Shown one piece after another: positions 8,847 to 17,820 of a DNA stretch of 64,000 nt. The position numbers were made by a program, and so were the translations under genes. The notes below the pieces were generated by a model, which saw only the letters and a program-made list of their open reading frames with translations, did not search any database and had not been told where the DNA came from. The stretch covers positions 171,576-235,575 of the forward strand of contig CALJGV010000032.1 in the NCBI GenBank assembly GCA_938075305.1. The letters are read 5' to 3'. How positions within the stretch are numbered: the first letter of the stretch is position 1; each line of letters opens with the position of its first letter. The DNA is from an uncultured bacterium. Lineage in GTDB: Bacteria; Planctomycetota; UBA1135; GCA-002686595.

Positions 8847-8943
8847 CCGAGATCTGCGCGAGCACTGGCCGCAGCCAGAAGCTACGCAGGGAAGGATGGA
8901 GAAGGGAGGCCACCAGCGAGTTCATCGCGGGTGGCCTTTCTCC
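8847..8943 (+). ncRNA. Candidate small RNA with terminal hairpin
   Basis: A transcript starting about 7 nt after the -10 box would be roughly 95 nt long. It would end in a hairpin of 8 + 4 bp with one internal mismatch (AGGCCACC at 8907-8914 with GGTGGCCT at 8930-8937; GCGA with TCGC, loop GTTCA), followed by TTCTCC. A small CTGCG/CGCAG stem lies inside. No open reading frame of note and no similarity to tmRNA, SRP RNA, RNase P or 6S RNA that I can recognise. The rest of the 8651-9022 gap shows nothing else. Confidence 0.4.
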
Positions 8944-9022
8944 GTTCCAGGGGCGAGCCTCTGGAGGGGGCCCGCCAGGCGTGGGCCATTGCGCCCTTCC
9001 TCGGGTGACCGCCGGTCTTCTC

Positions 9023-10363
9023 TCAGGGGACGATGGTCCAGTCCGACCAGCCGGCGCCAGCCCGCTCCTCGAGGGTCACGGTGCCGGTCGCGGCGTCGTA
9101 GGTCCATGCCGAGGTCGAGACGCCGCGGCGGAGTACGTTCATCGGAGGCTGGGTGAAGCCGGTGAGCGCCACGTCTGGAGTCGAGGCATCGGTGACCTGG
9201 AGGACGACGCGAACGTCTGACGCGCTGTCGAGGGCCAGGTCGTCGATGTGTGCACTGACGCTGCCCGCGTTGGACATTTCGATCAGGTAGAGCATGTTGC
9301 CCGTCGGCTGGCTGCTCCAGGTCACGGGCGTGAACGCGCCCGGCTGAGCCTGGACCACCTCGAGCTGGTTCCACTGCCCGCTGCGGTCGACCATGGTGCG
9401 GTGCACCGAGCCGGGGGCCGGGAGCTGGGCGGTCTGAGGGGCCAGCCAGTCCATCACGGCGACGGCGTCGAAGGTGCTCCAGGAATGAGCGCTCGACTGG
9501 ACCACGTGGCGCGCGGAGTCAGCGCCCCGGAACACCATCTGATCGTGCAGCTTCTCGGTCTGCTCCACGATGTAGGGGTTGGGGTCGAAGTCCGCGTTCC
9601 AGTGGCGAGTGGGCACGTGGGAGAGGTTCGAGGCCATCTCGCCCTCGGGGATGAGCTGACCACCCAGGGCGTCCAGGTCGATGGTGGAGCAGCGCTGATA
9701 GGCGAACGGATCCTGGGAAGGAGAGGCACCGAACATCAGCGGGCTGAGGAAGAGACCCGTGTCGTTGGACTGCTGGTAGGTGGCGCGGGTAGACGCCGTT
9801 CCCGTGTGGTTCACCAGCGCCGCGATCCGCAGGCCGTCGGGGTCCATGTGCCGCGCGGCGAAGCTGGCCGCGGCGCCCCCGCCCATGGAGAAGCCCGCCG
9901 CGTAGATGCGGTCCAGGTCCAGCGGGAGCCTCCCGGACAGGAACTCGAAGGCCAGCTCGATGTTCCGCTGGGCGTAGTCGATGCCGTAGTTGTACTTGTG
10001 GGCACCGAGGGGGATGAAGACGACGAACCCGCGCGCCATGGCCTCGCCCACCAGCGGAGAGCTCGCGACCACGTCAGCGGGCTCCTCGCCGTAGCCGTGG
10101 AAGAGGGTCAGCACCGGCGCGGGCCAGATGACGGTGGAGGGGATCGCGAGGATGAACTCCTCCTGCCACGTCTGTTGGGGCAGGTTGAGTCTCACGTTGA
10201 GCATGCGAGCCGCCACCAGGTTCGCCTGCATGGTCGGCGAGAAGGGCGTCACGGAGAGGCCTCCGAGGGAGGCCTGCGTCGGTGAGCTCTGGTTCGAGGG
10301 GCTCTGGGCGGCCGCCGGAGCGGCCTGGAGTGCGGCGAGACTTAGGGCGAGAGCGACGATCAT
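9023..10363 (-). CDS. Secreted alpha/beta hydrolase (esterase/depolymerase-like)
   Basis: This 446-residue protein starts with a signal peptide (MIVALALSLAALQAAPAAAQ) and has an alpha/beta-hydrolase core. The features are a strand-loop LTLFHGYGEEPAD forming the oxyanion region, the nucleophile elbow AAGFSMGGGAA, and a late SSAHSW that can supply the catalytic His. The arrangement resembles secreted PHB-depolymerase/feruloyl-esterase-like enzymes. The last 120 residues look like a separate beta-rich C-terminal domain. The ATG at 10363 places the signal peptide at the N-terminus; the in-frame upstream extension is not used. The substrate is unknown. Confidence 0.75.
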   Translation of the reverse strand: MIVALALSLAALQAAPAAAQSPSNQSSPTQASLGGLSVTPFSPTMQANLVAARMLNVRLNLPQQTWQEEFILAIPSTVIWPAPVLTLFHGYGEEPADVVASSPLVGEAMARGFVVFIPLGAHKYNYGIDYAQRNIELAFEFLSGRLPLDLDRIYAAGFSMGGGAAASFAARHMDPDGLRIAALVNHTGTASTRATYQQSNDTGLFLSPLMFGASPSQDPFAYQRCSTIDLDALGGQLIPEGEMASNLSHVPTRHWNADFDPNPYIVEQTEKLHDQMVFRGADSARHVVQSSAHSWSTFDAVAVMDWLAPQTAQLPAPGSVHRTMVDRSGQWNQLEVVQAQPGAFTPVTWSSQPTGNMLYLIEMSNAGSVSAHIDDLALDSASDVRVVLQVTDASTPDVALTGFTQPPMNVLRRGVSTSAWTYDAATGTVTLEERAGAGWSDWTIVP

Positions 10364-10577
10364 CGAGTCAGATTCGGTGCGGTGCGGCGGTGCGAGGAGC
10401 GGCGCAGTTTCCCCCACTGCAAACCCCTCAACGAAAACTACCCCGCTGGTGGGGGGCGGCTTCCGATTCGCTCGCGACCCACCGGGCAAATGCCAGGATC
10501 GACATCAGGCCGCCCAATTCATGCCCCGGAAGGGGACCGGAGGCCCTGCCCTGGTGGCTGGGGTGTCCTGGGCTGGC

Positions 10578-10598
10578 GCTGCCCCGTTTTGGGGCGGC
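10578..10598 (-). terminator. Hairpin downstream of class IV aminotransferase gene
   Basis: An 8-bp stem (one wobble or mismatch depending on strand) with a 5-nt loop lies about 19 nt beyond the stop of the minus-strand aminotransferase gene. No U tract follows. The remaining bases of the 10364-10616 gap show no further gene. Confidence 0.35.
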
Positions 10599-10616
10599 AG
10601 GCCCTTCCGAATCCGA

Positions 10617-11519
10617 TCAGTAGCGCGCGGACTCGCGGTCACACGCCTCGACCGCGTCAGAGGCCGTCAGCTCGTCGTACAGCGAGCTCAAGCGGCGGGT
10701 CACGGGGCCTGGCGCCTCGAAGCGGCGCTCGTCGATCGACTGGACCGGGACCACGCTCCGCACGGAGGTCGTCATGAAGGCCTCGTCGAAGCTCGAGAGC
10801 TCCTCGACGGGAACGAATCGATCGTGGACCACGACACCGGCCGCGCGGGCGAGGTCGAGCACGGCGCGAACCGTGACACCGGGCAGGACCCCCCGCGGGG
10901 CGTGATAGAGCTCCCCGTCACGGACCAGCACGACGTTGCTCTGGGTCCCCTCGAGGATCATGCGGTCGTCGGACAGCATCACGTGCTCGTAGGCTTCGGG
11001 ATCACCGTGGGCGCAGATCCACGCCTCGCGCAAGGGGATGAAGTCAGAGGTCTTCACGCCGGGATCGGGACGCCGGAGACCGGGTGCGGTCCGCACCTTC
11101 GCGCCCTGCTCCCGGATGTGGGCGGGGACCCCGTGGTACGCGCTGGCTGCGATCAGGACGTTGCTCTCGATCCCGAGGGCGTTTGCTGTCTCGGCGGTGA
11201 CGTCGACCCGCAGTCGTGCCTCGGCGTCGAAGGCCCCGGTCGCCTCTCGGGCCGCGATTTCGAGGGCGCGCACGAGCGTATCCTCGTCGTAGGAGAGCTC
11301 CCTCTTGAACTGTGCCGCCGACTCCCGGAGCCTCGAGAGGTGCGTACGGAGTCCGAAGAAGCGGGTCCGCTCGAAGGTGCGTAGGCCCTCGTAGACCCCG
11401 GGTGTCACCACGTCGAGGGCGCGCGACGCGGTCCCGAAGGCGGCGGGGAAGGCGTGCACATGGGCTCCCCCGGTGTCGCCGAAGAAGAGGAGTTGCTCGC
11501 GCGGGGTGGTGTTGGGCAT
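10617..11519 (-). CDS. PLP-dependent class IV aminotransferase (branched-chain/D-amino-acid/ADC lyase type)
   Basis: This 300-residue fold-type IV PLP enzyme carries the Schiff-base Lys in PGVKTSDF, the EGTQSNVVLV block that binds PLP, and the PGVTVRAVLDLA segment. The family includes branched-chain aminotransferase, D-amino-acid transaminase and aminodeoxychorismate lyase; sequence alone by eye does not decide between them. The start ATG at 11519 is preceded by AGTATC 5 nt upstream, a weaker example of the leaderless pattern. It stands alone, divergent from the DUF547 gene. Confidence 0.83.
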   Translation of the reverse strand: MPNTTPREQLLFFGDTGGAHVHAFPAAFGTASRALDVVTPGVYEGLRTFERTRFFGLRTHLSRLRESAAQFKRELSYDEDTLVRALEIAAREATGAFDAEARLRVDVTAETANALGIESNVLIAASAYHGVPAHIREQGAKVRTAPGLRRPDPGVKTSDFIPLREAWICAHGDPEAYEHVMLSDDRMILEGTQSNVVLVRDGELYHAPRGVLPGVTVRAVLDLARAAGVVVHDRFVPVEELSSFDEAFMTTSVRSVVPVQSIDERRFEAPGPVTRRLSSLYDELTASDAVEACDRESARY

Positions 11520-11844
11520 CGGCGGATACTGGGCGCGACGGCGCCCGTCGACATCGTCCGGAGGAAGGCGGTGGTCGGCCTCCGGCGCGCCTCCATGATC
11601 CGCGCGCGGCGGCGGAACTCTAGCGCCAAATCATTGTTCCCGCCCGTGGCGTCGCCGTGGAGCCCGCCCGCGAGCTCGCACCTCTCCACGGCTCCCTGGC
11701 GGCCGCCTGTGATGGACATTGAACGGACGCGGGCGACCGGGTGCGGCGGCCCGGGATCCGGTCGACCGCCGATCGGCACGACGTCTCAATCCGATTGATG
11801 TGCCCGGTTCATCCGACGGGACCCGCGATCCGAATGCCCCGTTG
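11520..11844. other. Divergent intergenic region with no recognised gene
   Basis: This 325-bp gap separates the divergently transcribed aminotransferase and DUF547 genes. Open frames cross it but read as GC-rich noise on both strands. It must contain the DUF547 promoter; I see no convincing -35/-10 pair. Confidence 0.5.
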
Positions 11845-12666
11845 ATGACCCTCCTCGACCTCTCGCTCCTCCGAATCGCGGCGCTGCTCACCGGGTTGAG
11901 CCTCGTGCTGGGGTGGCGCTCCTTGGATGAGCCGTTCGATCACGGGCACCGTGCGCTGGGGGCTGTGCTCGACGAGGTGCTCGAGGATGGATTGGTGGAC
12001 TACGCCGCGCTGCGTCGGTCCCCAGAACCGCTCGACTCGTACCTCTCCGCTCTCTCGTCGGTCACGCCGAAGCAGCTTGGGGAGTGGACGCGCGCCCAAC
12101 GCTTCGCCTTCTGGATCAATGTCTACAACGCCTTCACCCTCCAGCTCGTGCGCGATGAGGGCCCCGTGGACAGCATCAAGGACATAGGCGGCTGGTTCAG
12201 CACTCCCTGGAAGCAGCGCTTCGTTCCGATGGGGTCGTTCGATCCGAAGGGAAAGGGGCGCAGGCTCTGCCTGGACGACATCGAGCACCGGATCCTCCGT
12301 CCGCGTTTCGGGGACGCTCGGCTCCACGCGGCGGTCAACTGCGCGTCCCGCGGCTGTCCACCGCTGCGCCCGGAGCCCTATCAGTCCGCCACCCTGGAGC
12401 GGCAGCTCACCGAGCAGGCTCGTTCATGGCTGCTGGACCGGGGCCGCAATGACCTCCGCGTCAAGCGAGGGGCGGTCCGGGTCTCGAGGATCTTCGACTG
12501 GTACGAGGAGGACTTTGGCGATGGGGACGCAGAGGTCGTGGACTGGATCGCCAGCCAGCTCGAGGAGGGTCCCCAGGCGGCCGCCCTTCGGGCCGCGGGG
12601 CCGGGGGTCAAGGTCCGTTATCTGGACTACGACTGGGGCATCAACGCGCTGCCGGAGCGCCGGTGA
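11845..12666 (+). CDS. DUF547 domain protein, exported
   Basis: This 273-residue protein has a hydrophobic N-terminal signal or anchor (MTLLDLSLLRIAALLTGLSLVLGW) and a DUF547 domain. Recognisable blocks are VDYAALRR, QRFAFWINVYNAFTLQLV, IEHRILRPRFGDARLHAAVNCASRGCPPL and ISRIFDWYEEDF-like VSRIFDWYEEDF. The conserved Asn-Cys-Ala-Ser segment has led others to propose a Cys-protease-like fold for DUF547, but no activity is established. The ATG at 11845 is chosen because it places the signal peptide first. Its stop lies 80 nt before the tryptophan dioxygenase start. Confidence 0.8.
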   Translation: MTLLDLSLLRIAALLTGLSLVLGWRSLDEPFDHGHRALGAVLDEVLEDGLVDYAALRRSPEPLDSYLSALSSVTPKQLGEWTRAQRFAFWINVYNAFTLQLVRDEGPVDSIKDIGGWFSTPWKQRFVPMGSFDPKGKGRRLCLDDIEHRILRPRFGDARLHAAVNCASRGCPPLRPEPYQSATLERQLTEQARSWLLDRGRNDLRVKRGAVRVSRIFDWYEEDFGDGDAEVVDWIASQLEEGPQAAALRAAGPGVKVRYLDYDWGINALPERR

Positions 12667-12732
12667 GCTGGCTGGTGACCGCCCGTCACCGGAACCACGC
12701 CGTCAGCGCCCATTGCCCCGGACCCGGCAGGG

Positions 12733-12738
12733 TATTCT
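12733..12738 (+). promoter_or_regulatory. -10-like box of kynA (leaderless type)
   Basis: TATTCT, 8 nt (cgcccccc) before the ATG at 12747, with no Shine-Dalgarno. Confidence 0.55.
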
Positions 12739-12746
12739 CGCCCCCC

Positions 12747-13871
12747 ATGAAGCCAGCTCCGACGACCTACTGGGACTACATCCGGGTGGAAGAACTCCTC
12801 TCCCTCCAGCAGGGCCTCGCCACGGATGACGAGGAGATCACGAACGAGGAGGCGCTGTTCGTGACCGTCCACCAGGTCTACGAGCTCTGGTTCAAGCTCG
12901 TCCTCCGTGATCTGAAGAGCGCCCGAGACCTCTTCATGGCCCCGCAGGTCGCCGAGCAGGAGCTCTCGGGAGCGGTGGAGCGACTCCGGCGGATCGCGAC
13001 CATCTTTCGGGTGGCGGTCGAGCACTTCGCCGTCGTCGAGACCATCTCTACCAGGGCCTACCTGGGCTTCCGCGACAAGCTGATGCCGGCGAGCGGGTTC
13101 CAGAGCGCCCAGCTCAGGCAGATCGAGGTCCTCTTCGGGCTCGAGGAGTCCGACAGGATCCCGCTGGGTCCTCCCGGGAGTCACCTCGCCGCGCTGGAGA
13201 AGCCCGGAGGCGGATCGAGCCCCGCGCTGCGCCGGGTCGAGGAGACCATGGCCGACGGCCCCAACCTGAAGGAGGCGATCGAGGCGTGGCTGGCGCGGAC
13301 GCCGATCGACGCCACCCTCAACGCCGATGGCGAGGTGGAGAGCGACGGCGACGGCTTCGTGGAGCGGTACCTCGAGGCGCACCGGCGGGTGATCAGCCGG
13401 ACGAGGAATCACGCGGGAGCCGTGGCGGCTGAGACGGGCCGGGACGTGGAGCTGGCCCAAGAGCGCCTCGCCGCGAACTACGAGAGAGAGCGAGCCTCCG
13501 TGGAGGAGTTCCTCTGCCCCGCCGACCCGGACGTCCGCGCCGCTTCGGGCCCGGTTCGGGCCGCACTGGTCTTCCTCGAGTCGTACAGGGAGCTACCGCT
13601 GTTGGCCTGGCCGCGGGAGGTCCTCGCAGCGCTCCTCGAGGTCGAGCAGGGCTTCGTGATCTTTCGCCAGCGTCACGCGCGGATGGTCGAGCGGGTCATC
13701 GGGCGGCGGACTGGGACCGGCGGGAGTGCAGGCGTCGACTACCTCGACAAGACGGCCCTGGAGTATCGGATCTTCAAGGATATCTGGGCTGTCCGGACGG
13801 TCCTGCTCCCCGTGGAGGATGTGCCCGAGCTGCGGGATCCGGCCTTCTACGGCTTCGGGCCCCGGGATTGA
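12747..13871 (+). CDS. kynA: Tryptophan 2,3-dioxygenase
   Basis: This 374-residue heme dioxygenase opens the indole ring of tryptophan to N-formylkynurenine, the first step of the kynurenine pathway. The family start TTYWDYIRVEELLSLQ is present, with the distal His in VHQVYELWF (H42). The proximal heme-ligand His lies in QRHARMVERVIG (H310), just ahead of the substrate-binding loop GTGGSAGVDYL. The length is somewhat above the bacterial norm, with an insertion around residues 150-210. No other kynurenine-pathway gene is in the window. The ATG at 12747 is supported by the -10-like box just upstream. Confidence 0.92.
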   Translation: MKPAPTTYWDYIRVEELLSLQQGLATDDEEITNEEALFVTVHQVYELWFKLVLRDLKSARDLFMAPQVAEQELSGAVERLRRIATIFRVAVEHFAVVETISTRAYLGFRDKLMPASGFQSAQLRQIEVLFGLEESDRIPLGPPGSHLAALEKPGGGSSPALRRVEETMADGPNLKEAIEAWLARTPIDATLNADGEVESDGDGFVERYLEAHRRVISRTRNHAGAVAAETGRDVELAQERLAANYERERASVEEFLCPADPDVRAASGPVRAALVFLESYRELPLLAWPREVLAALLEVEQGFVIFRQRHARMVERVIGRRTGTGGSAGVDYLDKTALEYRIFKDIWAVRTVLLPVEDVPELRDPAFYGFGPRD

Positions 13872-13967
13872 TGGTGCGGGTGGTTCGGTCTAGCTTGAAC
13901 CTGTTGGTGGATTCACACTCCCTTGATGCGTCGGGGCGAGCCTTCGGGTGTTGCACCTGAGCCACCC

Positions 13968-14651
13968 ATGGGAAAAGAGACCATACTGATCGTCGAAGAC
14001 GACCCGGACATTGTCGAGCTCCTCGAGTACTCCCTCGAGCGGGAGGGCTACACCGTCCTCATCGCGAAGAACGGAGAGAAGGGGCTCTCCGAGGCGAAGC
14101 GCCGCAAGCCCGCGCTGGTCCTCCTCGACCTCATGCTGCCAGGCCTGGACGGGCTACAGGTCTGCCGGGCGCTCAAGGAGGACAGCGGCACCAAGGCCAT
14201 CCCGGTCATGATGCTCACCGCGCGCGGCGAGGAGAGCGACGTGGTCGTGGGACTCGAGTTCGGCGCCGACGACTATGTCCGCAAGCCCTTCAGCCCGCGG
14301 GAGCTGATCGCGCGGATCCGAGCGGTCCTGCGGCGTGGCCAGCCGGCCGCGGAGGCCCGCCTGCGGATCGAGCTGGGCCCGGTCACGCTCGACAAGGAGC
14401 GCCACGAGGTCACCATCGATGACGTCCCGGTGGTCTTCACGCGGTCGGAATTCCGGCTCCTGTGGCGCCTCGCGAAGTACCCCGGTCGGGTCTACACCCG
14501 TGACGAGCTCGTGGAGAGCCTGACGGACGGGGAGGCGGTGATCCTCGACCGGAACATCGACGTCCACGTGAGCTCGATCCGCAAGAAGCTCGGGTCCCAC
14601 GGCGGCACGATCGTCACGGTGCGCGGCGTGGGCTACAAGGTGATCGACTGA
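13968..14651 (+). CDS. OmpR/PhoB-family response regulator
   Basis: This 227-residue regulator has a receiver domain (1-120) with the acidic pair D11/D12, phosphoacceptor D54 in VLLDLMLPGLDG, the switch Thr in MMLTARG and the Lys in VRKPFSP. A winged-helix DNA-binding domain follows (about 130-227, ending in RGVGYKV). The ATG at 13968 follows an open stretch starting with TTG at 13923. A TAGCTT box near 13892 may be its promoter, giving a leader. The kinase gene follows 114 nt downstream. With a phosphate-porin-like gene next door, a PhoB role is likely but not proven. Confidence 0.9.
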   Translation: MGKETILIVEDDPDIVELLEYSLEREGYTVLIAKNGEKGLSEAKRRKPALVLLDLMLPGLDGLQVCRALKEDSGTKAIPVMMLTARGEESDVVVGLEFGADDYVRKPFSPRELIARIRAVLRRGQPAAEARLRIELGPVTLDKERHEVTIDDVPVVFTRSEFRLLWRLAKYPGRVYTRDELVESLTDGEAVILDRNIDVHVSSIRKKLGSHGGTIVTVRGVGYKVID

Positions 14652-14749
14652 GCCTGATGGACCGGGAGGCCCGACCTGGACGTCGTGGCTGGCCCCCGGT
14701 CGACCAATCTCGAGCGCCGAACTCCTTCACCCCCGGGGAGTCCAGGCGG

Positions 14750-14755
14750 TAGCTT
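14750..14755 (+). promoter_or_regulatory. -10-like box of the phoR-like gene (leaderless type)
   Basis: TAGCTT, 10 nt before the ATG at 14766. It suggests the kinase can be transcribed separately from the regulator gene. Confidence 0.45.
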
Positions 14756-14765
14756 GGTCCCTGCG

Positions 14766-16553
14766 ATGTTTCGCTCGAAGTTCTTCTGGCGGCTGTTCAG
14801 CTCCTACGCGCTCCTCATCTTCCTGACGGTCGGCGCCATCGGGGCGCTGGTGCACGACAAGTACAGCCGCAGCCTCCAGGAGCAAGTCATCACCGACCTG
14901 CGGAACGTGGCCGTGGCGCTGGGGGAGCTCTCGCAGGACGACTTTAGCGGGGTGGACCGCCGCTATCTCCGACGCAGGGTCGCCGAGGTCAGCCAGCGCA
15001 CCGGGCGCCGGATCACCATGATCCAGCGGGACGGCAACGTGCTCGCGGACTCCGAGAAGGACCCGGACACCATGGAGAACCACCTCCGCGGGAGGCGTGA
15101 GATCCGGGACGCGATCACGCTCGGGGAGGGCTCCGCGGTCCGGACGAGCACGACGACCGGTGAGGAGACCCTGTACGTCGCGGTGTGCCGGGACCACGAT
15201 CGGGACCTGGGTGGCCTCGTTCGGGTGGCAGTGCTCACGGAGTCGCTCACGAAGAAGAAGCAGGAGGTGGCACGCCTGCTCTTCCTGGGCGCGCTCATCG
15301 CGAGCCTGCCGGCGCTCCTCGTGGGGGCGCTCCTGGTCAGGCGCTTCTCGACCCCGCTGGTCGAGATGCGGGCCGTGGCTGTCGCCATGAGCGGTGGAGA
15401 CTACGAGGCGGCGTCGCGTATCCCGAAGAAGGCCCGCGGTGGGGATGAGGTCGGTGATCTCGCGTTGTCCTTCGAACAGCTCGGAGAAGACATCAATCAA
15501 CAGGTGGCGGACCTGACCGCGGGCCAAGAGCGGCTGCGCGCGATGGTGGCTGGCATGACCGAAGGGGTGGTCGCGCTGGACGATCGCGACCGTGTCACCT
15601 TCTCTAATCACGCCGCGCGGACCTTGCTCGGCCTCAGGGACGACAACACCGATCCGGTCGCGTGGCGCGATGGCAAGCTGGCCGGGCTCGTGGGGCTCGT
15701 CCACCAGGCTCGGTCCACGGAGATCCCGGCGCGGAGGGAACTGGAGCTGAGCGAGACCGACGAGACCGCCATCGTCCACGCCGAGGCTCACAGCTTCCAG
15801 GACGGTGACGCCGTCGGGGTTGTGGTGGTGCTCAATGACGTTTCGGAGGTCCGGCGGCTGGAGCGCATCCGCCGCGACTTCGTCGCCAACGTCAGCCACG
15901 AGCTCAAGACGCCCCTCACCAACATCCGCGGCTACGTGGAGATGCTGATGGATGGGGCGGGGGCCGATGAGAACCGAGGCCAGCGGTTCCTGGAGATCGT
16001 TCAAAAGAACGTGCACCGGCTCAATCACCTCGTGATGGACCTGCTGAGCCTGGCCCGCATCGAGGAGGACGTCAGCCGCCCGGCCCTCGCGCCGATGGAC
16101 CTTCGGACCTTCGTGGAGGAGGGCGTGCGCCGTCACGAGCCCACCGCCGAGGGCCGGGAGCAGAGCGTGACCGTGGAGGGGGCCGAGGGGGAACTGAGCG
16201 CCATGGCGGACCGGGAGGCGCTCCGGCAGGTCTTCGATAACCTCCTCGACAACGCCCTGAAGTACACGCCCACCGGGGGCAAGGTCGTCGTCAGCCTTCG
16301 ACGCGCGGAGGGCAAGGCGGTCCTCGCTGTGACGGACAACGGCCTGGGGATTCCGCTGGAGGACCAGGCGAGGATCTTCGAGCGGTTCTATCGAGTCGAC
16401 AAGGCGCGCTCGCTGGAGGTCGGGGGGACCGGGCTCGGACTCTCCATCGTGAAGCACCTCGTCCAATGGCTTGATGGGACGATCGAGCTGGACAGCACCC
16501 CGGGCGTTGGGAGCACGTTCCGTGTCTACCTGAACCTGGCTCCGGTGGACTAG
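14766..16553 (+). CDS. PhoR-like sensor histidine kinase
   Basis: This 595-residue kinase has two membrane segments (about 10-28 and 171-193) around a periplasmic sensor domain, a HAMP linker (194-250) and a PAS domain (about 258-360). The HisKA phosphoacceptor H378 lies in NVSHELKTPLTNIRGYVEML, and the HATPase domain shows N (DNLLDNALKYTP), G1 (VTDNGLGIP) and G2 (GGTGLGLSIVKHLV) boxes. The domain order matches PhoR-type kinases with a large sensor. Its TAG stop shares CTAG with the stop of the convergent porin-like gene. Confidence 0.9.
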   Translation: MFRSKFFWRLFSSYALLIFLTVGAIGALVHDKYSRSLQEQVITDLRNVAVALGELSQDDFSGVDRRYLRRRVAEVSQRTGRRITMIQRDGNVLADSEKDPDTMENHLRGRREIRDAITLGEGSAVRTSTTTGEETLYVAVCRDHDRDLGGLVRVAVLTESLTKKKQEVARLLFLGALIASLPALLVGALLVRRFSTPLVEMRAVAVAMSGGDYEAASRIPKKARGGDEVGDLALSFEQLGEDINQQVADLTAGQERLRAMVAGMTEGVVALDDRDRVTFSNHAARTLLGLRDDNTDPVAWRDGKLAGLVGLVHQARSTEIPARRELELSETDETAIVHAEAHSFQDGDAVGVVVVLNDVSEVRRLERIRRDFVANVSHELKTPLTNIRGYVEMLMDGAGADENRGQRFLEIVQKNVHRLNHLVMDLLSLARIEEDVSRPALAPMDLRTFVEEGVRRHEPTAEGREQSVTVEGAEGELSAMADREALRQVFDNLLDNALKYTPTGGKVVVSLRRAEGKAVLAVTDNGLGIPLEDQARIFERFYRVDKARSLEVGGTGLGLSIVKHLVQWLDGTIELDSTPGVGSTFRVYLNLAPVD

Positions 16554-17788
16554 ATCTGCACCTGGAGCCGAGCGAGGGCGGCCCAGCCCTCCTCGCTCGT
16601 GCCGCCGGCCGGGGCGGCGCTGACACCGATCCAGTGCAGCATCAACCGCGTTGTCGGGCTGAGGTAGAAGTTGAGCCCGGTCTCCAGATCGAGGACGCGC
16701 CCCGCCCCGATCGACCCCCCGGTCAGGTCCGTGTAGCTCAGACGCGCCACGGCCTCCATGGCCTGCCAGCCGCCGCCACCGGGGCGGATGGCGCCGTCGA
16801 TCATCGGTGGCCCCAGCGCACCGCGGCCGCGGGCCCAGCTCGTCTCTCCCGCGCCGAGGAAGCGCGAGAAGGAGAGATAGCCACCTGAGAGGAAGGACTC
16901 GCCGTTGACCCCGTTGGCGTCATCGATCCAGAGGCCAAAGGCCTCGGACTGTGCGGTCCAGGGCCCCTGGCGGAGGAGGGCCTCGACGCCCCCGACGACG
17001 GCGCGATCCGCGGCGATCGAGCCGGTGTCGGCGATCCTCTCCAGGAGCCTCGACCCCGTGGTGCCGCGGAAGACCAGCAGGTCACCCCTCGGGTCCCTGA
17101 TGGAGATGGAACCGCCCGCCTGCGTCAGGCCCTGACCGTCGCCCTGCCAGACCGCGCGGGCGGTGATCGCCCGCTCGTCGAGGGCCTCGTCCGGAAAGGG
17201 GAGGCCGTCCGTGCGACGGAAGGCGCCGGCCTGGAGGAGGCCGTGCGCCGACCGAAGCGAGGCCTGACCGCCACGTGATCGGCCCGGTGAGAACGTGTTG
17301 GTCGCGGTCGAGCGCTCGATGAATGGGAGGTAGGTGACGCTTGTCATCGCCTCCAGCCCGAAGGGCTCCCGGAACTCGCCGAGGCGTACGTCGCTGCCCT
17401 CGATCCCACCCCCCGAGAAGATGCCGTCGTACCGGGCGTAGAGATCGAGCCAGCGCACCTCGAGGTCCCTGAAGTCCACCTGCGCGCGGAGCCGGAACGG
17501 CCTCAGCGCAGACCCCTCGGCGCCGCGGAGGTCGAGGAGCGCCCGCGCCCGGCGGACATCGGCCGCGTCCCCGTCGCTGGCCGCCGGGCCCAGCGCCCCG
17601 AGGCGCGACTCCGCGAGGTCCGCGTGCAGGCGCAGCCTCAGCCGTGCGTCCACGCTCCCGGCCCGGGCCTTGAGTCCGTCTCCCAGCGAGTAGTGCGGGG
17701 TCACCGGCGGCTCTCCAGCCTCCTGGCCGAGGGCCGTCGGGGAGCAGAGCGCGCAGAGATACGCGAGGGTTCCGAGGAGGCGCCGCAC
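16550..17788 (-). CDS. Outer-membrane porin of the OprO/OprP (phosphate-selective) type
   Basis: This 412-residue protein starts with a signal peptide (MRRLLGTLAYLCALCSPTALGQ) and continues as alternating amphipathic beta-strand segments rich in Arg, Gly and aromatic residues. Blocks such as RLRAQVDFRDLEVRWLDLYA, VRLGEFREPFGLEAMTS and YLPFIERSTATNTFSPGR are typical of phosphate-selective porins (Porin_O_P). The start is GTG at 17788, with TAGTCT 6 nt upstream. Its position next to a PhoB/PhoR-like system supports phosphate or polyphosphate uptake. The last residue is Ile rather than the usual aromatic residue. Confidence 0.72.
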   Translation of the reverse strand: MRRLLGTLAYLCALCSPTALGQEAGEPPVTPHYSLGDGLKARAGSVDARLRLRLHADLAESRLGALGPAASDGDAADVRRARALLDLRGAEGSALRPFRLRAQVDFRDLEVRWLDLYARYDGIFSGGGIEGSDVRLGEFREPFGLEAMTSVTYLPFIERSTATNTFSPGRSRGGQASLRSAHGLLQAGAFRRTDGLPFPDEALDERAITARAVWQGDGQGLTQAGGSISIRDPRGDLLVFRGTTGSRLLERIADTGSIAADRAVVGGVEALLRQGPWTAQSEAFGLWIDDANGVNGESFLSGGYLSFSRFLGAGETSWARGRGALGPPMIDGAIRPGGGGWQAMEAVARLSYTDLTGGSIGAGRVLDLETGLNFYLSPTTRLMLHWIGVSAAPAGGTSEEGWAALARLQVQI

Positions 17789-17794
17789 CCGTTG

Positions 17795-17800
17795 AGACTA
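17795..17800 (-). promoter_or_regulatory. -10-like box of the porin-like gene (leaderless GTG start)
   Basis: TAGTCT on the minus strand, 6 nt (caacgg) before the GTG at 17788. Confidence 0.5.
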
Positions 17801-17820
17801 TCAGGCCCCGGCGCTGCCCC

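Noticed and set aside
14727..16466. 579-codon minus-strand frame opposite the sensor kinase
   Set aside because: The plus strand has all histidine kinase motifs. The minus frame is His/Val/Arg-rich shadow sequence.
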